A DNA stretch of 64,000 nt from positions 124,001-188,000 of the forward strand of contig NZ_PNFP01000007.1 of the NCBI RefSeq assembly GCF_002940685.1, read 5' to 3'. Origin of the DNA: Ensifer adhaerens (GTDB taxonomy: Bacteria; Pseudomonadota; Alphaproteobacteria; Rhizobiales; Rhizobiaceae). Within the stretch, counting starts at the first letter, position 1; each line of letters opens with the position of its first letter. Of this stretch, positions 52,845-60,649 are shown piece by piece. The notes beneath the pieces were generated by a model. The model had not been told where the DNA came from, did not search any database, and saw nothing but the letters and a program-made list of their open reading frames with translations. A program made the position numbers and the translations under genes.

Positions 52845-53786
52845 ATGCCCTCACTTTCCTATCTCGTGGCCCGGCTGTTGCAGATCATCCCGACGTTCCT
52901 GTTGGTGATGATCTTCATCTTCCTGCTCGTGCGCCTCCTGCCGGGCGATCCGGCGATCGCCATGGCCGAAGCCAAGGCGACCGATGCCCAGCTTGAACAG
53001 ATCCGGCACAATCTCGGTCTCGACCAGCCGCTGCCGATGCAGTTCCTCGTCTTCGTCAAGAACACGCTGACGGGCGATCTCGGCCGTTCGATCATGCTGA
53101 AGGCGCCGGTGACGGAGGTCATTCTCAGTCGCCTGCCGACGACCATCTTCCTGGCGCTCTATTCGGTCTTGCTCGCGATCTTGCTCGCCGGGCCGCTTGC
53201 TTTCCTTGCGGCATCGCGCGTCAACAGCCCCGTCGATGTTGCCATCCGCGGTGTCTTTCAGGTCGGCCTCTCGATGCCCGTGTTCTATATCGGGTTGCTG
53301 CTCCTGACCGTACTTGCCGCGCAGCTGCGCTGGTTTCCGGTCGGCGGCTACGGCAAGAGCTTTCTCGCCAATCTCTACCACCTGATCCTGCCGGCCTTGA
53401 GCGTCGCGCTCTATACGTCGGCGATCATCCTGCGCAATCTGCGGGCGTCGCTCATTGAAGTGCTCGACGCCGACTACGTGCAGTTCGCCCGCGCCAAGGG
53501 CCTGTCGCCGCGCATCATCATGACCCGGCACGTGCTGCGCAATGCGCTCGTCTCGACGGTGACGCTGCTGGGCCTGTCGATCGGCAACCTGATGAGCGGC
53601 ACGCTCGTCACCGAGACCGTCTTTGCCATTCCCGGCGTCGGCCGGCTGATGCTGGAGGCGATCTTTGCCCGCGATTATCCGCTGATCCAGGGGCTGACGC
53701 TCACCTTCGCCGTGCTCGTCTCCGTCGTCTTCCTCTTGACGGACGTCGTGCAATCCTGGCTCGATCCGAGGCTTCGCCAATCATGA
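52845..53786 (+). CDS. Peptide ABC transporter permease (DppB-like)
   Basis: 313 residues, six spans, the first in LLQIIPTFLLVMIFIFLLVR after the usual PSLSYLVAR start. Landmarks LPGDPAIAMA, DQPLPMQFLVFVKNTLTGDL GRS region, coupling helix DYVQFARAKGLSPRIIMTRH, PGVGRLMLEAIFARDYPLIQ. Start 52845 is chosen with AAGGTTGG upstream. Overlaps the next permease by four bases. Confidence 0.94.
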   Translation: MPSLSYLVARLLQIIPTFLLVMIFIFLLVRLLPGDPAIAMAEAKATDAQLEQIRHNLGLDQPLPMQFLVFVKNTLTGDLGRSIMLKAPVTEVILSRLPTTIFLALYSVLLAILLAGPLAFLAASRVNSPVDVAIRGVFQVGLSMPVFYIGLLLLTVLAAQLRWFPVGGYGKSFLANLYHLILPALSVALYTSAIILRNLRASLIEVLDADYVQFARAKGLSPRIIMTRHVLRNALVSTVTLLGLSIGNLMSGTLVTETVFAIPGVGRLMLEAIFARDYPLIQGLTLTFAVLVSVVFLLTDVVQSWLDPRLRQS

Positions 53787-54652
53787 ACGCGATCACGCAA
53801 TCTCATTCGCGGACGCGGGGACGGCTCGCCGCCTTTCTGGCGCGCGCCTTTGCTCGTCCGTCCTTCGTGATCGGCATCGCCATCCTCGGCCTGTCGCTGG
53901 CGTTCGCCCTCTTTCCTCAGCTCTTTGCGCCCTACGATCCGCTCGCCTTCGATCTCCAGGCGATTCAGCAGGGGCCGAGCCTGAAGCATCCCTTCGGCAC
54001 CGACAATTTCGGCCGCGATGTGCTTTCGCGGGTGATCTGGGCCTATCGCGTCGACATGCAGATGGCCTTCTTCGCGACGATCTTCGCGCTCCTGATCGGG
54101 CTCACCGTCGGTGCCTTCGTCGGCTATTACGGCGGCATTGCCGACGTCATCTTCGGCCGCTGCGTCGATGCGATCATCACCTTTCCCTTCCTGGTGCTGG
54201 TGATTGCGATCGTCGCCGTGCTCGGCCCCGGCCTCGTCAACATGTATGTGGCGATCACCGCGGTGAACTGGGTCTATTACGCCCGGCTGACCCGGGCCGA
54301 AATCATGGCGCAGAAGGCCAACGACTATGCCGCCGCCGGCCGGGTGCTCGGTTACTCCGATCGCCGCATCATCTTCCGCCACCTGCTGCCGAATGCGATC
54401 TCGCCGATCCTCGTCTACTGGATGACCGACATGGCGCTCGCGATCCTGCTCGGCTCGTCGCTCGGTTATCTCGGCCTTGGCGCACAGCCGCCGGCTGCCG
54501 AATGGGGCGTTCTGATCGCCGAAGGCCGCAACTTCCTGATGACGGCCTGGTGGATGAGCCTGATGCCGGGCATCGCCATCGTCTTGACCGGGCTCGGCTT
54601 CAGCCTCGTCGGCGATGCGCTTGCCGACCTACTTCGACCGAAAGGGCGCTGA
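53783..54652 (+). CDS. Peptide ABC transporter permease (DppC-like)
   Basis: 289 residues, with a long cytoplasmic N-tail (MNAITQSHSRTRGRLAAFLA) then spans; HPFGTDNFGRDVLSRVIW (the DppC signature HxxGTDxxGRD), EIMAQKANDYAAAGRVLGYS coupling helix, HLLPNAISPILVYW. ATGA overlap with the upstream permease; 1 base separates it from the ATPase gene. Confidence 0.95.
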   Translation: MNAITQSHSRTRGRLAAFLARAFARPSFVIGIAILGLSLAFALFPQLFAPYDPLAFDLQAIQQGPSLKHPFGTDNFGRDVLSRVIWAYRVDMQMAFFATIFALLIGLTVGAFVGYYGGIADVIFGRCVDAIITFPFLVLVIAIVAVLGPGLVNMYVAITAVNWVYYARLTRAEIMAQKANDYAAAGRVLGYSDRRIIFRHLLPNAISPILVYWMTDMALAILLGSSLGYLGLGAQPPAAEWGVLIAEGRNFLMTAWWMSLMPGIAIVLTGLGFSLVGDALADLLRPKGR

Positions 54653-54653
54653 G

Positions 54654-55667
54654 ATGGAAAGCACAGAAAAAGCGGTCGTGCTCGACGTCCGGCACCTTCG
54701 GACCGAGTTCGGCCCGCGCGAACGGCCGCTGGTCGCGGTCGACGACGTCTCGTTTCAGGTGGGGCAGGGTGAAATCCTTGGGCTCGTCGGCGAATCCGGC
54801 TCGGGCAAGAGCATCACGCTGCGTTCGATCCTCGGCATCATTAGGCCGCGCGGCCATGTCGCCGGCGAAATCCTCTGGAACGGCCAGGATCTCGTTTTGC
54901 TCGACGAGGCGCGGCTTCGCCGCATCCGCGGCCGCGAGATCGCGATGATCTTCCAGGAGCCGATGTCGTCGCTCAATCCGCTGCTCACGGTCGGCCTGCA
55001 AATCCAGGAAAATCTAGTGGCCCATACGGATCTCGATGCCAAAGCGCGGAAGGCTCGGGCAATCGAATTGCTCGATCTCGTCGGCATCCCCGGAGCGCGC
55101 AACCGTCTCGACGATTTCCCGCACGAGTTCTCCGGCGGTATGCGCCAGCGGGTGATGATCGCGATCGCGCTTGCGTCCAATCCGAAACTGCTTTTGGCGG
55201 ACGAGCCGACGACCGCGCTCGACGTCACCATCCAGGACCAGATCCTCAGGCTCATCCAGGCGCTCAGCCGCGACCTCGGCATGGCGGTGATCCTCGTCAC
55301 CCACGACATGGGCGTCGTTGCCGAAACCTGCGATCGCGTGGCCGTCATGTATGGTGGCAGGCTTTGCGAAGTCGGTACGACGACGGATGTGATCGCCGAT
55401 GCGCGCCATCCCTATTCCCTGGGGTTGCTGCGCTCGATCCCGCGCGACGTCGCGCCGCGAACCCCGCTCTATTCGATCCCCGGCGCTCCGCCGGCGTTGA
55501 ACGCGCTTCCGCCCGGCTGCGCCTTCAGCGCCCGCTGTCCGGTCGCAGGACGCGAATGTCCCGACGTGCGGCCTGCACTCGAAGCAATCGGTTCGTCGCG
55601 GCTGGTCGGCTGCCATCATCTTGAGGATGCCCTAGCGCATTTCGGACCGCGGGAGGCGGCGCAATGA
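54654..55667 (+). CDS. Peptide ABC transporter ATP-binding protein (DppD-like)
   Basis: 337 residues. Walker A LVGESGSGKSITLRSI, Q-loop IFQEPMSSLNPLLTV, signature EFSGGMRQRVMIAIAL, Walker B LLLADEPTTALDVTIQ, H-loop LVTHDMGVVAETC. C-terminal oligopeptide-ATPase tail with cysteines in ALPPGCAFSARCPVAGRECP, the motif that in related ATPases can carry an FeS cluster. Start MESTEKAVV at 54654; the upstream extension overlaps the permease gene. ATGA overlap with the next ATPase. Confidence 0.94.
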   Translation: MESTEKAVVLDVRHLRTEFGPRERPLVAVDDVSFQVGQGEILGLVGESGSGKSITLRSILGIIRPRGHVAGEILWNGQDLVLLDEARLRRIRGREIAMIFQEPMSSLNPLLTVGLQIQENLVAHTDLDAKARKARAIELLDLVGIPGARNRLDDFPHEFSGGMRQRVMIAIALASNPKLLLADEPTTALDVTIQDQILRLIQALSRDLGMAVILVTHDMGVVAETCDRVAVMYGGRLCEVGTTTDVIADARHPYSLGLLRSIPRDVAPRTPLYSIPGAPPALNALPPGCAFSARCPVAGRECPDVRPALEAIGSSRLVGCHHLEDALAHFGPREAAQ

Positions 55668-56680
55668 CCAGCACTCCGGTTCACGCAAGTACGACGCCCT
55701 TGCTCTCGCTGCGCGCCCTGTCGATCCAGTTCGAGAAGCGACGCTCGCTGTCCGACACGCTTGCGCGGCGCCCGCAACAGGTCGTCTCGGCGGTCAACGG
55801 CATCGACCTCGACGTGATGCCCGGCGAAACGCTCGGGATCGTCGGCGAATCCGGCTGCGGCAAGTCCACGCTCGCGCGCCTGATTGCCGGCCTGCACCGG
55901 CCGACATCAGGCGATATCCTCTTCGAGGGGGAAAGTGTCGTCGGTCTCAAGGGGGCGCGGCGACGGGCCTATAACCGGCGGGTCCAGATGATGTTCCAGG
56001 ACCCCTATACCTCGCTCAATCCCCGCATGACCGTGCGCGATACCCTTCGGGAGGCGATCACGGTGCATCGCATGAGCGAGGGGGCTGAGGTCGACCGGAG
56101 GGTCGACGAGTTGCTGGATCTGGTGCGGTTGCCCGAAGGCGCCGCCGACAAGTATCCGCACGAATTCTCGGGCGGCCAGCGTCAGCGCATCGGCATTGCG
56201 CGGGCGCTGTCGCTGGAGCCGACCTGCCTCGTCGCCGACGAACTCGTCTCGGCGCTCGACGTTTCGGTCCAGGCCCAGGTCGTCAATCTCTTGATCGAGC
56301 TTCAGGACGAGCTGGGCCTGACGGTGCTGTTCGTCGCGCATGATCTTCGGCTCGTGCGCCACGTCTCACATCGCGTTGCGGTCATTTATCTCGGCGCCAT
56401 TGTCGAGATCGGCCCGTCGGAGGCGCTGTTTTCAAAGCCGATGCATCCCTATTCCAAGGGCTTGTTGGCGGCAGCACCTTCGCTCGATCCGGGTGCCCGG
56501 CGTCGCGCCCCGGCGCTGTCGGGTGAACTGCCGAGCCCGCTCGCCATCCCGCCCGGCTGCCCCTTCCACGTGCGCTGCCCGCACGCGACCGAACGCTGCC
56601 GCCGCGAAAAGCCGGCGCTGCGCCCGGTCGGATCGGGCATGACCGCCTGCCATTTTGCCGAGACCATCGGCGACGCCTGA
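55664..56680 (+). CDS. Peptide ABC transporter ATP-binding protein (DppF-like)
   Basis: 338 residues. Walker [17 protein letters not shown]-loop [14 protein letters not shown], signature [16 protein letters not shown], Walker [16 protein letters not shown] (Glu-Leu in place of the usual Glu-Pro), [13 protein letters not shown] (Ala before His, as often in DppF). C-terminal tail [25 protein letters not shown] precedes the ATG. It completes the importer; the M24 peptidase starts 25 bases later. Confidence 0.95.
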   Translation: MTSTPVHASTTPLLSLRALSIQFEKRRSLSDTLARRPQQVVSAVNGIDLDVMPGETLGIVGESGCGKSTLARLIAGLHRPTSGDILFEGESVVGLKGARRRAYNRRVQMMFQDPYTSLNPRMTVRDTLREAITVHRMSEGAEVDRRVDELLDLVRLPEGAADKYPHEFSGGQRQRIGIARALSLEPTCLVADELVSALDVSVQAQVVNLLIELQDELGLTVLFVAHDLRLVRHVSHRVAVIYLGAIVEIGPSEALFSKPMHPYSKGLLAAAPSLDPGARRRAPALSGELPSPLAIPPGCPFHVRCPHATERCRREKPALRPVGSGMTACHFAETIGDA

Positions 56681-56705
56681 AACTCTACTCGATAGGAAAG
56701 ACATC

Positions 56706-58508
56706 ATGGATACGAGAGCAAGGCCGGACGTCTCCGGCCGCATCGGCGCGCTGCGGCGCAAGCTTGCGGAAACCGGGCTCGACGGCTACGTCGTGCCGCG
56801 CTTCGACGAACATCAGGGCGAGTATTGCGCGCCGCATGACCATCGCCTGGCTTTCGTCAGCGGGTTCACCGGCTCGGCCGGCGTGGCGATCGTCATGCGC
56901 GATCGTGCAGCGATCTTCGTTGATGGCCGCTACCAGGTGCAGGTGCGTGACGAAGTGGACCTTGGCACCTTCGCGATCGAACACTTCTATGATGCGCCGC
57001 TCAAGGATTGGCTGAAGAACAACCTGCGCAAGGGCGAACGTGTCGGTTTCAACGCCATGCTTTTGCCATCCACCTGGGATGCGGATTGCAGCCGTTCGGT
57101 CGAGCTGGCTGGCGGCCTCTGGTCGCCTGTCGACGAGGACCTCGTCGATGCGATCTGGACCGACCAGCCGGAAAAGCCGCTCGGCAAGATCATGGCCTTT
57201 CCGGTCGCCAATGCCGGCGAAAGCGTTGCCGAGAAGAAGCGTCGCATCGCCGCCATGCTGGCGGAGCAGGGGGCGGACCTGCTGATCGAGGCACAGCCGG
57301 ACAACATCGCCTGGTTCCTCAATGTCCGGGGCCGTGACGTCGCCTTCAATCCGATGCCGCAATCCTTCCTGATCTTCGACCGCGCCGGGCAAACGGAATG
57401 GCTGGTCGATCATCGCAAGCTGCCGAACGACCTCTCCGACTTCGAACTGGACGATGTCACTATCGCCGAGCCCGGCCAGTTGCTCGACCGCGTCAAGGCG
57501 ATGGCGGCGGGGCGCACGGCGCTGATCGATCCGGGCTTCGCCCCGTCGGCGACGGCCCATGCCACGCGGGCTGCCGCCGGTAGGGTGCAGCTTGCCAGAA
57601 GCCCGATTACTTTCGCCAAGATGCACAAGAACGAAACGGAGCTTGCCGGCTTCCGTGATTGCCATCGGCTCGATGGTGCGGCCTGGGTTCGCTTCTTCGC
57701 CTGGCTCGAACGGCACGCCGCCGAGCGGGACGCGAGCGGCAGACCCGTGACGGAACTGGAAGCGGAGGAGCGCATCCTCGGTTTCCGGCAGATGGCCGAG
57801 AGCTTCGTCGAGCCGAGCTTCCGTTCGATTTCGGCGGCCGACGGTCATGCCGCGATGTGCCACTATGCGGCCACCGAGGCGAGCAATGGGCTGATCCGTC
57901 ACGGCGGCGTCTATCTGCTCGATTCCGGCGGGCAGTATCTGACCGGCACCACCGACGCGACGCGCACGACGGCGATCGGCCCGGTCAGCGAGGAGATCCG
58001 GCGCGCCTATACGGCAGTGCTCAAGGGGCTGATCTCCCTGGCGTCGCTGAAATTCCCGAGGGGAAGTTTCGGCCACCAGCTCGATGCCTTTGCCCGCCGC
58101 CCGCTCTGGGACCTCGGGCTGGATTACGACCACGGCACCGGCCACGGCGTTGGCCACTTCCTGTCGGTCCACGAACAGCCGCAGCGCTTCGATCGCCGCG
58201 TCAACGAGATCGAGCTGAAGCCGGGCATGGTGACGACGATCGAGCCGGGTTACTACAAGGCCGGCGCCTACGGCATCCGCATCGAGAACCAGGTGGAGGT
58301 GGTGGACGATGGCGACGGGTTCCTCAGCTTCCGCAGCCTGACCCTGGTGCCGATCGACTTGCGGCTGGCCGATCTCGATCTGCTGACGACCACGGAGCGG
58401 ACATGGCTCGATGGCTACCATCGCCGCGTCGCGCAGGAGCTGGACGATCTGCTCGATGAGGAAGTCGTGGGTTGGTTGGCCGAGCGCACGGCGCCGATCG
58501 GAACCTGA
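56706..58508 (+). CDS. M24 family Xaa-Pro aminopeptidase (aminopeptidase P type)
   Basis: 600 residues, the three-domain long form: two creatinase-N domains (residues about 1-290, FDEHQGEYCAPHDHRLAFVS, FLNVRGRDVAFNP) and the pita-bread catalytic domain. Metal ligands: Asp pair in LLDSGGQYLTGTTDATRT, His in GTGHGVGHFLSVHEQP, Glu in VTTIEPGYYKAGAYG and IRIENQVEV. It removes the residue before proline from peptides in the cytoplasm. AGGAAAG lies before the ATG at 56706; gap to the ATPase 25 bases. Peptide uptake plus X-Pro cleavage next to a prolyl-acting enzyme suggests use of proline-rich peptides. Confidence 0.94.
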   Translation: MDTRARPDVSGRIGALRRKLAETGLDGYVVPRFDEHQGEYCAPHDHRLAFVSGFTGSAGVAIVMRDRAAIFVDGRYQVQVRDEVDLGTFAIEHFYDAPLKDWLKNNLRKGERVGFNAMLLPSTWDADCSRSVELAGGLWSPVDEDLVDAIWTDQPEKPLGKIMAFPVANAGESVAEKKRRIAAMLAEQGADLLIEAQPDNIAWFLNVRGRDVAFNPMPQSFLIFDRAGQTEWLVDHRKLPNDLSDFELDDVTIAEPGQLLDRVKAMAAGRTALIDPGFAPSATAHATRAAAGRVQLARSPITFAKMHKNETELAGFRDCHRLDGAAWVRFFAWLERHAAERDASGRPVTELEAEERILGFRQMAESFVEPSFRSISAADGHAAMCHYAATEASNGLIRHGGVYLLDSGGQYLTGTTDATRTTAIGPVSEEIRRAYTAVLKGLISLASLKFPRGSFGHQLDAFARRPLWDLGLDYDHGTGHGVGHFLSVHEQPQRFDRRVNEIELKPGMVTTIEPGYYKAGAYGIRIENQVEVVDDGDGFLSFRSLTLVPIDLRLADLDLLTTTERTWLDGYHRRVAQELDDLLDEEVVGWLAERTAPIGT

Positions 58509-58549
58509 GGTTCCCGGCAGCCCTTCTGCGCTTGTGAAGGACGGCAATG

Positions 58550-58585
58550 GAACGGCGGGCGATGGGTCCGCCGTTCTTCGTTCTG
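58550..58585 (+). terminator. Terminator of the peptide ABC / M24 operon
   Basis: GAACGGCGG (58550-58558) and CCGCCGTTC (58568-58576) form a 9-bp stem, followed by TTCGTTCTG. It lies 42 bases after the M24 stop codon. Confidence 0.75.
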
Positions 58586-58661
58586 AGAATGCTGCGCGCC
58601 GGCAGTCGGCGTGCGCTGCCTTCTCATCCAATGTGACTCCTCTTGCTTGCACGATGCGGAT

Positions 58662-58677
58662 TGTGATATTTCTCACA
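58662..58677. promoter_or_regulatory. TGTGA-N6-TCACA inverted repeat upstream of deoR-like gene
   Basis: TGTGATATTTCTCACA, a perfect match to the classic CRP half-site pair, 55 bases before the DeoR-type start. Rhizobial Clr has a different published consensus, and a related TTGT-AT-TTTCT core lies before deoC (59559-59571, reverse strand). It may therefore be the DeoR-type operator instead. Confidence 0.6.
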
Positions 58678-58732
58678 GAGATTGTTACGGGGGGCCTATG
58701 TGGCTCCGGAACGCTCCTGCACGGAAGAGACC

Positions 58733-59464
58733 ATGGTCAGCCGCAAGACAGCCCGCATCATTCAACTGGCCGACGCGCTTTCCGGGCGCCGCGTCCTTCA
58801 CCTGCGTGATGCCGCCGCCCTGCTTGGCGTTTCGGAAATGACGGTTCGGCGCGATGTCGCCGACAACCCCGGTCAGTTCGCCTTTCTCGGCGGACATATC
58901 GTGCCGGCCTCAGAGGTCGAAGGCGATGCGCCCTATGAGTTGGCACGCGAGGCCGACAGCCATGCGGCTGCCAAGCGCGACGCCTGCGTGCATGCGGCCC
59001 GCCACATTCGCCCGGACGAGACGATCTTCGTCGATTGCGGTACCACGCTCGAATATCTCGTCGATCTCATCCCAGAAAATTATTCAATAACGGCAGTCTG
59101 TTACTCGCTGAACGTGGCGCAGAAACTGACGCACAAGCCCAATGTCCGCATCGTCATGCTTGGCGGTGTCTATCATTCCTCATCGGCATCCTTTTCCGGC
59201 AATTCCGGCCTGGAGACGCTCGATTTGCTCGGCATCAATGTTGCTTTCCTGTCGGCCGCAGGCGTCGATCCGGCCCGTGGCGCAACCTGTGTCCATTTCC
59301 ACGAAGTGTCGGTGAAGCAGAAGGTCATTTCGCTGGCGCGTGAGAGCCATCTGGTTGTCGATCTCAGCAAGATCGGCAAGCTGAAGCCGGCTTTTTTCGC
59401 GCCAATCGGCGTTTTTCGCTCTATCATTACCGAAGAGGGCGAAACACAGCTTCCCGGCCCGTGA
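58733..59464 (+). CDS. DeoR family transcriptional regulator
   Basis: 243 residues from ATG 58733 (MVSRKTARIIQLADALSGRR; GGAAGAG upstream). HTH: LHLRDAAALLGVSEMTVRRD. Effector domain of the sugar-phosphate-sensing ISOCOT fold: DETIFVDCGTTLEYLVDLIP, RIVMLGGVYHSSSASFSG, FLSAAGVDPARGATCVH, HLVVDLSKIGKLKPAFFAPI. DeoR regulators usually respond to a phosphosugar of the pathway they control, here probably deoxyribose-5-phosphate. It is followed 171 bases later by the deoC operon in the same orientation. Confidence 0.92.
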   Translation: MVSRKTARIIQLADALSGRRVLHLRDAAALLGVSEMTVRRDVADNPGQFAFLGGHIVPASEVEGDAPYELAREADSHAAAKRDACVHAARHIRPDETIFVDCGTTLEYLVDLIPENYSITAVCYSLNVAQKLTHKPNVRIVMLGGVYHSSSASFSGNSGLETLDLLGINVAFLSAAGVDPARGATCVHFHEVSVKQKVISLARESHLVVDLSKIGKLKPAFFAPIGVFRSIITEEGETQLPGP

Positions 59465-59558
59465 TGTCGGTCGTTGCGGACGTGTTAAGAAATCATCAAA
59501 AGCTGTAGGTCTTGCTTGACTCTGCTGATTGTTGATGGAATAGTCACAAAAATTCGAT

Positions 59559-59571
59559 AGAAAAATAACAA
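59559..59571 (-). promoter_or_regulatory. Possible DeoR-type operator upstream of deoC
   Basis: The reverse strand reads TTGTTATTTTTCT, matching TTGTGATATTTCT before the deoR-like gene at 11 of 13 positions. It lies in an A/T-rich stretch about 65 bases before the deoC start. Confidence 0.4.
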
Positions 59572-59635
59572 AATGAAATCTCGGCGGCCAGCCCGAGTGA
59601 GGTTGGGTCGTGACGGGAGTTCAAGGAGTCATCGC

Positions 59636-60649
59636 TTGGAAGACCTTGCTGTGAAAACTGGCGCGCCGAAGGCCGCGCATTCGCCGCCGGCGGGCCACAA
59701 CTGGCCGCGCAACAACGGCATCGATCTCGATCTCGGCTGGGTGCTGGATCAGCGCGTCAACCTGTCGGCCGCCGAGCGCCGCGTCGCGACGCTGCCGGGC
59801 CGCCGCACGGTGAAGAAGGACGCACAGGCGGCCTGGCTCTTGAAGGCCGTCACCTGCATCGACCTCACGACGCTCAATGGCGACGACACGACCGAGCGCG
59901 TCAAGCGCCTCTGCGCCAAGGCACGCCAACCGGTGCGCCAGGATATTCTCGATGCGCTCGGCATGGGCGGTCGCGGCATCACGACGGGTGCGGTCTGCGT
60001 CTATCATCGCTTCGTTTCGACCGCCGTCGAAGCCCTTGATGGCTCCGGCATCCCGGTTGCGGCCGTATCCACCGGATTTCCGGCCGGCCTCATTCCGCAT
60101 GACGTCAAGCTGCGCGAGATCGAAGCTTCGGTCGCCGATGGCGCCAAGGAAATCGACATCGTCATCACCCGCGAGCATGTGCTCACCGGCAACTGGCAGG
60201 CGCTCTACGACGAGATGCGCGACTTCCGCGCGGCCTGCGGTGACGCCCATGTGAAGGCGATCCTGGCGACGGGCGACCTGAAGACGCTGCGCAATGTCGC
60301 GCGCGCCTCGCTCGTCTGCATGATGGCGGGTGCGGATTTCATCAAGACCTCGACCGGCAAGGAAGGCGTCAATGCCACCCTGCTGGTGACGCTCGTCATG
60401 CTGCGCATGATCCGCGCCTATCAGGAGCAAACCGGCCTCAAGGTCGGCTACAAGCCAGCCGGCGGTATCTCGGCGGCCAAGGACATCCTGAACTACCAGT
60501 TCCTGATGAAGGACGAGCTTGGTCGCGAATGGCTCGAACCGGATCTCTTCCGCATCGGCGCATCGAGCCTGCTCGCCGACATTGAGCGCCAGCTCGAGCA
60601 TCACGTGACCGGCGCCTACTCGGCCCTCAACCGACACCCGATTGGATGA
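59636..60649 (+). CDS. deoC: Deoxyribose-phosphate aldolase (long form)
   Basis: About 337 residues from the TTG at 59636, chosen because AAGGAG lies 7 nt upstream; the ATG at 59573 has no site. The N-terminal 60 residues exceed the 220-260 residue core of common DeoC. Core: CIDLTTLNGDDTTERVKRLC, GAVCVYHRFVS, VAAVSTGFPAGLIPHDVKLR, EIDIVITREHVL, ADFIKTSTGKEGVNAT (Schiff-base Lys) and GYKPAGGISAAKDILNY (second Lys). It splits 2-deoxyribose-5-phosphate to acetaldehyde and glyceraldehyde-3-phosphate. The stop overlaps the ALDH start (ATGA), which fits acetaldehyde removal by the next enzyme. Confidence 0.93.
   Translation: MEDLAVKTGAPKAAHSPPAGHNWPRNNGIDLDLGWVLDQRVNLSAAERRVATLPGRRTVKKDAQAAWLLKAVTCIDLTTLNGDDTTERVKRLCAKARQPVRQDILDALGMGGRGITTGAVCVYHRFVSTAVEALDGSGIPVAAVSTGFPAGLIPHDVKLREIEASVADGAKEIDIVITREHVLTGNWQALYDEMRDFRAACGDAHVKAILATGDLKTLRNVARASLVCMMAGADFIKTSTGKEGVNATLLVTLVMLRMIRAYQEQTGLKVGYKPAGGISAAKDILNYQFLMKDELGREWLEPDLFRIGASSLLADIERQLEHHVTGAYSALNRHPIG

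Noticed and set aside
55014-55619. 201-aa reverse ORF opposite the DppD-like ATPase
   Set aside because: Antisense shadow of a gene with all ABC motifs intact.
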